Source: Candidatus Latescibacterota bacterium (lineage in GTDB: Bacteria; Latescibacterota; UBA2968; UBA8231). From it: a DNA stretch of 64,000 bases. The notes below the pieces were generated by a model. That model was given only the letters and a program-made list of their open reading frames with translations, ran no database searches and was not told the origin of the DNA. Positions 15,934-24,346 of the stretch are shown piece by piece. The stretch lies in the NCBI GenBank assembly GCA_022820485.1, contig JAJEFJ010000084.1, positions 46,340 to 110,339 of the forward strand, read 5' to 3'. Each line of letters begins with the position of its first letter. Position 1 is the stretch's first letter. A program made the translations under genes and the position numbers.

Positions 15934-16684
15934 GATGAACAGCGGCAGCAGCAAAGGCTTCGTGATATTCCCTTCTAGCAACAAGGTGCTGCTCCAGCCG
16001 GTCAATCATCCCCATAAGCTCATCAACCTTGGCGACGATGCGGTGCTGCTCGGCAAGGGGTGGAAGGAATGTCTCGCGGAGGTACGCTTCTTCTCTGTTC
16101 AGGCCCGGAATAGCTGTGGCTCGATCTAGCTCTTCCAGCCGTGCAGCCAAGAGCATTAGCGACGTGTACTTTAAGGACATACCTCCGTAGGGTCGCACAA
16201 AGTAAGTCGTGTCAATCGGCCAACAGGGCCTCCTTGCGATGTTGACAGCTCCGGCTGAGCCTTTTCGCCCGACGACAATACAAGGTCCATTGACCAACGC
16301 CACATCGTGATTTCCAACAACGCCATTTGAACCATAGACTGGTACATCACCAAAATCTTTTCGATCTTTGAGTGGAAGGCTTTTTCCGTACTCCAAGTCA
16401 ATCACGTCCCCAAGGTAAAGACGCTGCCATCCTTCGGGGAGATTCAATTGGCTGCAAGTGATAGGATCACGCTGTCGCTGTGGCCGAATCTGTTTTGCAC
16501 GAATTAACTGCGCTCTTTCATCCTCGATGTGTTCCAGCAACTCCGACGCCGGCTCCTCCCCCTCATCCTGCGGCACCAGCTTCCCCCTCACCGCAAGCTG
16601 AAGCACCAACTCCCTCAACCGCTCAATTCCCCCCGGTGCCTCCGCAATCGTATCAAAGACCTCAATGAACTCCCCCGGCGTCAT
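15926..16684 (-). CDS. hsdS: Type I restriction specificity subunit HsdS, single target-recognition domain
   Basis: 252 aa, about half the normal length. The N-terminal helix ERLRELVLQLAVRGKLVPQDEGEEPASELLEHIEDERAQ is a classic HsdS conserved helix. One target-recognition domain follows: LPEGWQRLYLGDVIDLEYGKSLP, then YGSNGVVGNHD, GRKGSAGAVNI and PIDTTYFV. The closing helix is PPLAEQHRIVAKVDELMGMIDRLEQ. Only one TRD is present, so two copies per complex would be needed, recognising a palindromic or symmetric site, as known for half-HsdS proteins. Its ATG overlaps the hsdM stop by 4 bp. Confidence 0.88.
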   Translation of the reverse strand: MTPGEFIEVFDTIAEAPGGIERLRELVLQLAVRGKLVPQDEGEEPASELLEHIEDERAQLIRAKQIRPQRQRDPITCSQLNLPEGWQRLYLGDVIDLEYGKSLPLKDRKDFGDVPVYGSNGVVGNHDVALVNGPCIVVGRKGSAGAVNIARRPCWPIDTTYFVRPYGGMSLKYTSLMLLAARLEELDRATAIPGLNREEAYLRETFLPPLAEQHRIVAKVDELMGMIDRLEQHLVARREYHEAFAAAAVHHL

Positions 16685-17127
16685 GCCGCCCGCTCCAGCG
16701 CCTCGGCCAACGCCTGTTTCAACTGCTCCCGCACTTCTGCCGCTGCCGCTCGTTCCTTCTCATACAACGCCAGCGATTCATCCGGGTCGCCGTGGCCTCC
16801 CTCAACCGAGTTGGGATTGGCGATGTCGAGGTTGAAGTTGCGCTCGCGGATTTCGTCAATGCCGACCTTCCAAGCGAACTCGTTTTCAACCCGATTCTCC
16901 CACCACGCTTTCTCCGGCTCAAACTCCTCAATCCGCATCGGCTTGGTCTTGGAGTAAGACTTGTAGCCTTTCGGGTAGGGATGCTCGTAGTACCAAACCT
17001 CGGTGGTGGGCCTCCCCTTCTCGAAAAACAGCACATTGGTCTTGATGCCAGTGTACGGCGCGAACACCCCGTTAGACAGACGCACGATAGTGTGCAACTC
17101 GCACTCGGTGAGCAGTCGCTCTTTCAC
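16681..17127 (-). CDS. hsdM: HsdM C-terminal part, separate reading frame
   Basis: 148 aa beginning with GTG at 17127: VKERLLTECELHTIVRLSNGVFAPYTGIKTNVLFFEKG. This is the strand/loop region that in intact HsdM follows the NPPF domain without a break. The remainder (WYYEHPYPKGYKSYSKTKP, FEPEKAWWENR, WKVGIDEIRERNFNLDIANPN) is the typical HsdM C-terminus. The GTG overlaps the stop of the N-terminal frame as GTGA. It may be made by coupled restart, or the break may be a recent frameshift or sequencing error in the five-G run just upstream. Confidence 0.82.
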   Translation of the reverse strand: MKERLLTECELHTIVRLSNGVFAPYTGIKTNVLFFEKGRPTTEVWYYEHPYPKGYKSYSKTKPMRIEEFEPEKAWWENRVENEFAWKVGIDEIRERNFNLDIANPNSVEGGHGDPDESLALYEKERAAAAEVREQLKQALAEALERAA

Positions 17128-18179
17128 ACCCCCTCGCCGAACAGGGTGCCGTCCGGCAGCACCACCGCAGCCCGACCACCAGGCTTGAGCAACTCGACAA
17201 TCAGCACCAAGAATAGGTCTGCGGTCTCACGGGTGCGGAACTCGCGCGGAAAATTGTGCTCAATGCCGTCCTCCTCCATGCCGCCAAAGGGCGGATTGGT
17301 AAGCACCACATCGACCCGGTCGCGCATACTGATGTCGCGCAGGGGCCGGGCGAGCGTGTTGTCGTGCCGAACGCCGGTCGGCACGTCAATGCCATGCACA
17401 ATCATGTTCGTAGTGCAGAGTAGGTGCGGCAGCGGCTTCTTCTCTACGCCTTGAATGCTGGCCTGAAGCTGCGCCTCTTGCGCTGGCGTCTTCACGTCCT
17501 GCTGGCGAATGTGCTCAATGGCGCAAGACAAAAAGCCGCCAGTGCCGCAGGCCGGGTCGAGGACAGATTCCCCAAGGCGAGGATTGATCATATCGACTGC
17601 GAATTGAGTCACCGCCCGTGGCGTGTAGTATTCGCCAGCATTCCCGGCACTCTGGAGGTCTTTGAGCAGTTGCTCGTAGATGTTGCCGAACAAGTGCCGA
17701 TTCGTAGCATCGTTGAAGTCAATGTCTTCCTCAATTTTGTTGACCACCTGCCGCAGCAGAATACCGGACTTCATGTACTGGTAAGCATCCTCAAAGACGC
17801 CGCGCACCAAGCGGCGGCGACTCATCCGCTCATCCTCTTCTCCACTCGGCGGCTCGACATCCATACCCTTGAGCGCAGGAAACAGCGTATCGTTGACAAA
17901 GGTGAGCAGCCTATCGCCGGTGGCACCTTCCCGGTCAGCAGCCCAAGCACTCCAGCGCAGATCTTCTGCGGTGCAGGTCTCGCCTTCATCCACCCAAGTT
18001 ACGTCAACCAACGGAGACGCGAAGTCATCTTCAAGCAGTTCCAATTCCTGCTCGCGGTCGTTCCATATCTTGAGAAACAGCAGCCACACGAGTTGACCAA
18101 TGCGCTGGGCATCGCCATCGACGCCCACATCCTTGCGCATGATGTCTTGGATGGACTTGATGGTGGTAGATAGGGCCAC
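17124..18179 (-). CDS. hsdM: Type I DNA methyltransferase HsdM, N-terminal and catalytic part
   Basis: 351 aa. The helical N-terminal domain (IKSIQDIMRKDVGVDGDAQRIGQLVWLLFLKIWND) precedes the N6-adenine methyltransferase core with SAM motif I VLDPACGTGGFL and catalytic motif NPPFGG. The frame ends LPDGTLFGEGV then TGA, about 145 residues short of a full HsdM; the rest lies in the next frame. The sum, 499 aa, matches normal HsdM length. The start lies 5 bp after the Phd-like gene. The complex HsdM2S methylates the target and with HsdR cleaves unmodified DNA. Confidence 0.88.
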   Translation of the reverse strand: MALSTTIKSIQDIMRKDVGVDGDAQRIGQLVWLLFLKIWNDREQELELLEDDFASPLVDVTWVDEGETCTAEDLRWSAWAADREGATGDRLLTFVNDTLFPALKGMDVEPPSGEEDERMSRRRLVRGVFEDAYQYMKSGILLRQVVNKIEEDIDFNDATNRHLFGNIYEQLLKDLQSAGNAGEYYTPRAVTQFAVDMINPRLGESVLDPACGTGGFLSCAIEHIRQQDVKTPAQEAQLQASIQGVEKKPLPHLLCTTNMIVHGIDVPTGVRHDNTLARPLRDISMRDRVDVVLTNPPFGGMEEDGIEHNFPREFRTRETADLFLVLIVELLKPGGRAAVVLPDGTLFGEGV

Positions 18180-18184
18180 GAGAG

Positions 18185-18496
18185 TCAGTCCTTGGCTCGG
18201 AGGGACTTATCTGGATCTTTCCCTTGGATGAGCGCCAATTCTCTTTCCTCATCCCAATCCATTTCCAGAGGAGAAATAATGTCCCCGAGTATCCGTATCC
18301 GGTCCCGATCTCTGCCAAACATGCTCGGTTCCTCGTCACGATAGGGCACGAGGCGCGACACGGGGCGGCCGTTCTTGGTAATGACAATCTCGACGCCGCT
18401 GTCGGCGACCTCGTCCATCAGCTTGAGGCATTTGGTCTTGAACTCAGATGCCTTGATCATCCGAACATCGGTCTGGTTGTCGTCATGTGTAGCCAT
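18185..18496 (-). CDS. Phd/YefM-like antitoxin inside the hsd operon
   Basis: 103 aa with the Phd/YefM N-terminal fold: MIKASEFKTKCLKLMDEVADSGVEIVITKNGRPVSRLVPY. The C-terminus (DIISPLEMDWDEERELAL) is acidic, as in toxin-binding tails. No toxin gene adjoins it: hsdR lies upstream and hsdM begins 5 bp after its stop. It is either an orphan, or it controls the restriction operon, or its cognate toxin sits elsewhere. Confidence 0.82.
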   Translation of the reverse strand: MATHDDNQTDVRMIKASEFKTKCLKLMDEVADSGVEIVITKNGRPVSRLVPYRDEEPSMFGRDRDRIRILGDIISPLEMDWDEERELALIQGKDPDKSLRAKD

Positions 18497-18574
18497 AACA
18501 CTATCCCCCAGAATGTGTGCTGATTATCACGATTAAGATGAAGATGTGGTATTGCGCATTGATTGCAAGTCGCA

Positions 18575-20914
18575 CTAGGCGGCAGCATCGTAGAGGGCCT
18601 CTGCAAGCTCCTGCACGGCGGCAATGTAATCGTTCCTGCCGCCGAAGTGCCGAACCAACTCTATGGGTGTGCCAAGGTCGGACAGCGGCTGCACGCGCAG
18701 GACGCCCAAGTCTTCGACCGAGACCAACCCTTCGTCCGCGTACTTATCGAGCAAAGCGTCGAGCACGGCGCGAGCTTGTTCGCCGTAGCGGGTAAATACG
18801 TCCCGCTTCTTCACGTTTGCAGCCCGCTCGCGCCGGGTGAGCGGAGGCTGACCATAGACCACATGACAGATCAGGTCAAAGGCGTCCATGTCTCGACCAA
18901 CCCGCTCGCGCAACGCTTCAAAGAACACGCCCTGCTCGCTCAGTTCGTCGATAACCACCGCCTTCCGGTCTGCTTCAGACCAGCGCTGCAAGAAATCGTC
19001 TAGGGTCGCGTACTCCGCTTGGACAGTCTTCCGGGTGTAGTCGGCTAGCGACTCGGTGACGAGCCGACCGTCCTTGCTGTAGTACTGGACGCGCTCGGCG
19101 ATAACCTCAACCTCGACTCCGCTGACGACGAATTTCTTGGGACCCTCTGGCGGTGGGTCTGGGCCGATTTCTTCGCCTCCCCCGTTCCCTCCTATATCAT
19201 CCGGCGGCATCGGATCGCTGTCCTCCTCGGGTGCATAGACGACAACCGGCTCTCCGTCGAAATCCGGGTCGGCAAACAGTTCGGTCGCTCTCTTGAAGTC
19301 CATGATAGTGAACCAAAACTTGCCTGCGTCCTCGTGAATGCGGGTGCCGCGTCCGATGATCTGCTTGAACTCAATAAGCGACTCAATGCGCTGGTCCAGC
19401 ACAATGAGTTTACAAGTCATCACATCTACTCCGGTCGTCAACAGCTTCGAGGTAGTGGCGATGACCGGGTAGCGCCGCTCAGGGTGGATGAAGTCATCGA
19501 GCGCGAGCTGACCGTCCTCGCTGTCACTAGTGATGCGAACCACGAACTTTGAGGTATTCCCAGCCTCATGCGGCAGGCACTTGGCGACCTCGTTGACCAG
19601 CGCCGAACGCATCCTCTCAGCATGGTCAATGTTTTCGCAGAAGACGATGGTCTTGCCGTAGGGGTCGGTCTCCAACATATACGAGACGATCTTCTCGGCG
19701 ACGCGCCGGGTCCGCTCATTCAGGACCAGCACCCGGTCCATGTCGCTTTGGTTGTAGACGCGGTCTTCGATCTCTTGGCCGAGGTCGTCAGTCATGCCCG
19801 TCGGGGGTCTCCAGCCTTGCAAGTCCTTGTCGAGGTCAATACGCACGACTTTAAAAGGCGCGAGAAAACCGTCCTCAATGCCCTGCTTGAGGCTGTAGGT
19901 ATAGATGGGATCGCCAAAATAACTAAGCGTACTAACCTCGGTGGTTTCCTTCGGCGTCGCCGTAAGCCCGAGTTGGATGGCGGGCTCGAAATAGTCGAGA
20001 ATCTCCCGCCACGCACTGGCCTCGCGGGCACTACCCCGGTGACACTCGTCAATGACCACCAAGTCAAAAAATCCTCGGCTGAACTGCCGGTAAATGTTCT
20101 TCTCCTCCTCGTTGCCACTAACGGCTTGGTAGAGCGCGATATAAATCTCATAACTCGGATCCATATCGCGGTTGCGAACCTTGGTCATCACCGGACCAAA
20201 AGGCTTGAAGTCGTTGGTGACAGTCTGGTCCGCGAGGATATTCCGGTCCGCAAGGAATAGCACTCGCTTGACTTTCTCGGCTTTCCACAGCCGCCATATA
20301 ATCTGAAAGACCGAGAACGTCTTGCCGGTGCCGGTGGCCATGACCATCAGCACTCGGCGCTGTCCCCGCGTAATGGCTTCGACCGCTCGCTGAACGGCAA
20401 CTCGCTGATAATACCGCGGCTCCTTGCCGGCTAGGTCTGCGTAGTAGGGCTGACGGACGAGCTTATCGGATTCTTCATCGAGTCCCTTCCAAGCCCGGTA
20501 CTGCTGCCACAACTTATCGGGGGACGGGAACTCGTCCAAACCAATCTGCTTTTCTATGGAGTCCGACTGGCCCGTGCGGTCGTGGAACAGGAAGGCGTCG
20601 CCATTTGACGAGAACACAAACGGCACATCAAGGGCTTCGGCATAGCCAAGTGCCTGCTGCATGCCGCCGCCGACCGGGTGGCAGTTGTCCTTGGCCTCGA
20701 CCACGGCGAGCGGTAGGTTGGATTGGTAAAACAATAAATAGTCAGCACGCTTCTTCTTGCCGCGCGAGCCTAGCTTGCCCCGGACAATAACCCGGCCATC
20801 TGTAAAGGTGTATTCGCGGCGGATCTGCGTGTTCTGATCCCACCCGGCCCCGATGATCGCCGGGGTGATGAAGGCATCGCATATCTCCGCTTCGTTCAGG
20901 CGATTCTTGTTCAT
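18575..20914 (-). CDS. hsdR: Type I restriction endonuclease subunit HsdR (EcoEI-like)
   Basis: 779 aa from ATG 20914; an upstream TTG (20977) would overlap the previous gene. The N-terminal nuclease has the PD-(D/E)xK pattern RADYLLFYQ and LAVVEAKD. The SF2 motor follows: MATGTGKT (Walker A), VVIDECHRG (DECH), LGLTATP (motif III), TSKLLTTGVDV and IIGRGTRIHED (motifs V and VI). The C-terminal helical domain binds the methylase core. It translocates DNA and cuts unmodified DNA. Spacing to the Phd-like gene is 78 bp. Confidence 0.92.
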   Translation of the reverse strand: MNKNRLNEAEICDAFITPAIIGAGWDQNTQIRREYTFTDGRVIVRGKLGSRGKKKRADYLLFYQSNLPLAVVEAKDNCHPVGGGMQQALGYAEALDVPFVFSSNGDAFLFHDRTGQSDSIEKQIGLDEFPSPDKLWQQYRAWKGLDEESDKLVRQPYYADLAGKEPRYYQRVAVQRAVEAITRGQRRVLMVMATGTGKTFSVFQIIWRLWKAEKVKRVLFLADRNILADQTVTNDFKPFGPVMTKVRNRDMDPSYEIYIALYQAVSGNEEEKNIYRQFSRGFFDLVVIDECHRGSAREASAWREILDYFEPAIQLGLTATPKETTEVSTLSYFGDPIYTYSLKQGIEDGFLAPFKVVRIDLDKDLQGWRPPTGMTDDLGQEIEDRVYNQSDMDRVLVLNERTRRVAEKIVSYMLETDPYGKTIVFCENIDHAERMRSALVNEVAKCLPHEAGNTSKFVVRITSDSEDGQLALDDFIHPERRYPVIATTSKLLTTGVDVMTCKLIVLDQRIESLIEFKQIIGRGTRIHEDAGKFWFTIMDFKRATELFADPDFDGEPVVVYAPEEDSDPMPPDDIGGNGGGEEIGPDPPPEGPKKFVVSGVEVEVIAERVQYYSKDGRLVTESLADYTRKTVQAEYATLDDFLQRWSEADRKAVVIDELSEQGVFFEALRERVGRDMDAFDLICHVVYGQPPLTRRERAANVKKRDVFTRYGEQARAVLDALLDKYADEGLVSVEDLGVLRVQPLSDLGTPIELVRHFGGRNDYIAAVQELAEALYDAAA

Positions 20915-20955
20915 CGCTGGTACCGGACGCTTTGTTGCGTGAAAAGAGAAGCCGC

Positions 20956-21420
20956 CTATTGTCTGATCATTGAGCAAAATTCTTCAAAATCCTGAACAAC
21001 TGTAGGAATTGATACAGGACTAGTGAAACTGCCGCCATGGGCGAGGAGGTTTCGCCTTTGGTAATAGTCTAAAAGATCTCTATAGTGATGTGTCTCCTTA
21101 TCAACCAAGAGGGCTACGCGATCTTTGAATGAAATCCTATCAGAGTCCTTCTCCCGGGGAAGAAGATCCCATACACGTCGTCGTTTCCAACTCCTGATGC
21201 TGGCCCGACTCATCTCAATAAGACCGCTCGACTCATCTCGGATCCTGTCTTCCAATCGAGAGAACATGAACAGAAAGTATGCGTGATCATTGAGTTCCCT
21301 CTTCCGGACAAGAATCTTCTCCTTCCTAACCCATCCTCTGGCGCGAGCCTTGTGTAGCTCTATTGCATATCGGTTATCAGTTTCGGTATAGACTGTGAGC
21401 AGTTCTTGGAATATGCTCAT
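20956..21420 (-). CDS. HEPN-motif protein, putative RNase toxin
   Basis: 154 aa from ATG 21420 (MSIFQELLTVYTETDNRY). It is helix-rich and ends with LLDYYQRRNLLAHGGSFT. R123-N-L-L-A-H128 fits the R-x4-6-H motif of HEPN ribonucleases. The gene overlaps the upstream partner by 4 bp and stops 41 bp before hsdR. By analogy HEPN proteins in restriction loci can be toxins or abortive-infection effectors. Identification rests on the motif and predicted helices, not on a named subfamily. Confidence 0.6.
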   Translation of the reverse strand: MSIFQELLTVYTETDNRYAIELHKARARGWVRKEKILVRKRELNDHAYFLFMFSRLEDRIRDESSGLIEMSRASIRSWKRRRVWDLLPREKDSDRISFKDRVALLVDKETHHYRDLLDYYQRRNLLAHGGSFTSPVSIPTVVQDFEEFCSMIRQ

Positions 21421-21863
21421 TCGTAATTCCTCAGCATGCGTAGCATCGTAGATTGAGTGAACGGTTCTCCGTTTTTCTTGTTCTCTAAAGAGAAGGCAGT
21501 CCATTGGGGGGGGTGAAACGGCTTGGCTCGATCAACCAGAATCACTGAACCAGTTCTGAAGATCAGATCAACTCGACCGTTTGCCCCAATGGTCCATAGT
21601 CCTACTGGGCGCAGTGTCATGACGAGATCGCTTCCCTTTCGGACATCAAGAGAGTCAAGCATCTCAGCATCAAGCGAGAACTGTTCCATAAGCTCCTCAT
21701 ACATTCTGACGTTTCTCACTCGTCGAGTGGTATAAGTCCCTAGTTGTCCTACCCATTCCTCCACATCTGAATACAGTTTAGAAAGTCGCACAGTCCAGTC
21801 GTCGATCCTGCGGCGTAAATCTTCCACCGTTACTTCTGGGGCCTCTACTAGTTGTTCAGTCAT
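21417..21863 (-). CDS. Unknown partner of the HEPN protein, 148 aa
   Basis: Residues 10-50 are helical (VTVEDLRRRIDDWTVRLSKLYSDVEEWVG). The rest is beta-rich with ITLRPVGLWTIGANGRVDL-like strands (actual text begins VMTLRPVGLW) and RTGSVILVDRAKPFHPPQWTAFSLE. No family is recognised. ATGA overlap with the HEPN gene and a good ribosome site (AGGAGC before the ATG) make it first in the operon. It could be an antitoxin or sensor for the HEPN protein. Confidence 0.6.
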   Translation of the reverse strand: MTEQLVEAPEVTVEDLRRRIDDWTVRLSKLYSDVEEWVGQLGTYTTRRVRNVRMYEELMEQFSLDAEMLDSLDVRKGSDLVMTLRPVGLWTIGANGRVDLIFRTGSVILVDRAKPFHPPQWTAFSLENKKNGEPFTQSTMLRMLRNYE

Positions 21864-21925
21864 TTTTTTGCTCCTGTGTGTTAGAACTAATTACGCGATA
21901 TCAGATTTAAGTACAGTGAGATTGC

Positions 21926-21953
21926 AAAATAGCCGCCGTCTAGTCTCTGTCAA
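21926..21953 (-). promoter_or_regulatory. Candidate promoter for the HEPN/type I restriction operon
   Basis: On the minus strand TTGACA (21953-21948) is followed after 16 bp by TATTTT (21931-21926), about 60 nt before the ATG at 21863. The perfect -35 and the position fit a single promoter for all genes down to 15926. The rest of the 180-bp gap shows nothing else. Confidence 0.45.
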
Positions 21954-22043
21954 GAAAGTCAGGCCATTGACGTTGCCGGAGTTCAGCGGAAAAACCCCAC
22001 TTACTACATGGATGTGGACCGCGCCTGATGGGGCCTCTCCCCT

Positions 22044-24191
22044 TCATCCCAAAACATACACCGGACTCGACCAAGCCATCTCTCCATCGCACTGAATAGC
22101 CTTGACGAAATAAGCCGTCTGCCCCTCACCCAGCGGCTGATCCACAGTCTCCAACGTCAATTCCAGCGCTTCCACCCGCTCGGGATAGCGCTGTACCACC
22201 AACTGCATGTCCAAGCCGCCGTAGTCAAAGCGTAGCGGCTCGTGGCCCAACCCCGCCAGATCAATCTCCGTCGTCCCTGCCGCCGATTCGAATACCAAGC
22301 TGCCTACCCGTCCATCGTCCAACACCAGCTCAATCCCGTCGCAATCCCCCGTAGTCTGCGATTGAAAAGCCACGGCTTGCGGCTCGGTCGCGGTAATGCC
22401 ATCGGCCGCAGAATCAAAGCTGACCGTAGTCGCCTCCACAATAGTCGCCTGAGTGGTGCGAATAACCCCCGACCAATCCACCCGCCGCCCGCGCCCGCGC
22501 ATCCGCGAGCCAGACCACATTAGACGCACCCTGTTGGAATGCCCCAAATCCCGGAATTCAGGCGGCTGCACCTCGGCGAGCAATTCCCGACCGCGATACA
22601 CTTGCAGCGCCTCCAGCGGTGCCGCCCCCACAACCCGAGCGCGAATGTCCACCGAGTCCACATCTTGCACCACCGCCCCCATGAGCGCACCAGCTACCTG
22701 TACATCTAGAAGTATGCGCGCACCGGTCGTGCCATAACAGCGCCGACTGCACAGAGCCTCCCACACGCCCACGCGCGACAACTCGCCAGCCAACACGCAG
22801 GTCAGGCCACCGGCAATGCCAAACTCACCAGCCCCAGGCCCCTCAGCCCCGGGCCGTCCCTTGTGGCCGTCGCTGTTGCACATAACCCCGACCACGTGGC
22901 CGCAGTCCAGCGCGTCGAACAGCATCCACTCGAACACGCCCCAGCTCGAGACGACCTCCACCAGATTGTGGGCCTCGGGGTCGAAATACGCCTTGACGTC
23001 GGCCCAGCGCCCGCCCACGTGCGAGCCGATAATCACTTGGTCGCGCGGCACCAAGCGGGCGAGTCGGGCGAAAAACACATCGGCCGGATGCGCGGGCGAC
23101 ACCTCGTCCTCGGGCACGTGCGGGATCTGCCAGTGGCTGTTGCGCACAATGGGCAGCCCCTCGGCAAAGTAAAAGACGTTGCGATCCCCACCAGCCGGAG
23201 AATTGGCCGACCACTCGTAGCCGGGAAAGACGACGAACTCGCCGTCCCGGTGAAAAGCCCGCACCGTCTCATTGAGCCGCTGCCAGTCCTCGTCGTCAAC
23301 CTGAAAATCATTACCCTGATGCGAGGCGAAATCCACCCGCGCCCAGTCGCGGGCAAAAGTGAAGTACTCCTCCTCCGTGCCTATGCCGACGGTAGCGTCG
23401 GACTGGGCGTGCAAATCCCCCCAGTAGCGGTGCCACTGAGGCGCTGTCTCAGAAACGGCGACTGGATTGCTGTAACAGCGCAAGCCGTCCGCCGACGCAA
23501 TCAGCCGTCCACTACCCGAAGCGCAAAAAGACACCCTACGTCCCTCGACCACGACTTCCCCTTCCCCTTCCCAATCCAGTTCAACCGGCCCTGCCACCGC
23601 CGTCGGATTGCCCCACATATCCTGCCCTTTGACAAAAACCTCGACCGCCTCGCCCACCACCGCCTGGCTCGGCGCTATGCACACCAATTCCACGGCCTCG
23701 CCAGCGACAATGGGAAACTTGGGCGAATCCACCACGGCCCGAGCCACCGCAGCATTGGTCGGATCGACGAAAACGCGGAATTCGTGGGCCGACTCGATAA
23801 AGGTCTGCACCCGAATCCCCGGCGAACCGCCGCCGCGCTCGCCCAAGACCACGGTCACCGTATCGCCGGGCGCGAGGGACCCGTCGTACACATCAACCAC
23901 CACGCACCAGATCATCCACGGCCGCTCGTGTCCCTTGGGGGCAAAGCGCGGTGCCAGCTTGGCCGCCCCATTGGTCTGCACCGTGCAATACGCTGGCGCG
24001 GCTGGATCGCTAAACTGGGCCGGCTGCATATCGCAGGCGAGGCGCTGGGCGATCTTAATGGTGCCGCCCTCGTCAATGCCGTAGCTGCCCACAGTCAGGG
24101 TCAAAGTCCATTGCTGATAGCTACCGGCCACTACCGGTACGCAAGGTTCCAGCGTCACCGTTCCTAGCCGTTCCCGCCATTGTTGACTCAT
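22044..24191 (-). CDS. DUF3604-like PHP-type hydrolase with N-terminal beta domains
   Basis: 715 aa. Residues 1-245 are beta-sandwich material (WTLTLTVGSYGIDEGGTIKIAQR; VGEAVEVFVKGQDMWGNPT). The middle has the metal-site start HRYWGDLHAQSDATVGIGTEEEYFTFARDWARVDFASHQGND, then FVVFPGYEWSA, IIGSHVGGRW and VMCNSDGHKGRPG. That is the histidine/aspartate layout of DUF3604/PHP phosphoesterase-like proteins. Pro-rich or beta C-terminal regions follow. No signal peptide is seen. Relatives often lie in catabolic clusters; the substrate is unknown. It is divergent from the dehydrogenase gene across a 155-bp gap. Confidence 0.8.
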   Translation of the reverse strand: MSQQWRERLGTVTLEPCVPVVAGSYQQWTLTLTVGSYGIDEGGTIKIAQRLACDMQPAQFSDPAAPAYCTVQTNGAAKLAPRFAPKGHERPWMIWCVVVDVYDGSLAPGDTVTVVLGERGGGSPGIRVQTFIESAHEFRVFVDPTNAAVARAVVDSPKFPIVAGEAVELVCIAPSQAVVGEAVEVFVKGQDMWGNPTAVAGPVELDWEGEGEVVVEGRRVSFCASGSGRLIASADGLRCYSNPVAVSETAPQWHRYWGDLHAQSDATVGIGTEEEYFTFARDWARVDFASHQGNDFQVDDEDWQRLNETVRAFHRDGEFVVFPGYEWSANSPAGGDRNVFYFAEGLPIVRNSHWQIPHVPEDEVSPAHPADVFFARLARLVPRDQVIIGSHVGGRWADVKAYFDPEAHNLVEVVSSWGVFEWMLFDALDCGHVVGVMCNSDGHKGRPGAEGPGAGEFGIAGGLTCVLAGELSRVGVWEALCSRRCYGTTGARILLDVQVAGALMGAVVQDVDSVDIRARVVGAAPLEALQVYRGRELLAEVQPPEFRDLGHSNRVRLMWSGSRMRGRGRRVDWSGVIRTTQATIVEATTVSFDSAADGITATEPQAVAFQSQTTGDCDGIELVLDDGRVGSLVFESAAGTTEIDLAGLGHEPLRFDYGGLDMQLVVQRYPERVEALELTLETVDQPLGEGQTAYFVKAIQCDGEMAWSSPVYVLG

Positions 24192-24346
24192 TTTTTAAAC
24201 TCCTGTCTTCTAGCGTGATATTTATATAAAAATCTCCGCACTACTCGCCCGCTTTTCTCCACAGCCTCTTTTTTCGCTAACTTAACCGGCATTATAGAAA
24301 AATCTGCGCGGAATTGAAATCCGCCCCTTCAGAAAGGACAATCAGC

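Noticed and set aside
18031..18387. Second minus-strand frame at the antitoxin/hsdM border
   Set aside because: Out-of-frame shadow of the Phd-like and HsdM genes.
22863..24167. 434-codon plus-strand open frame
   Set aside because: Shadow of the DUF3604-like gene; composition is His/Arg/Pro rich with no motif.
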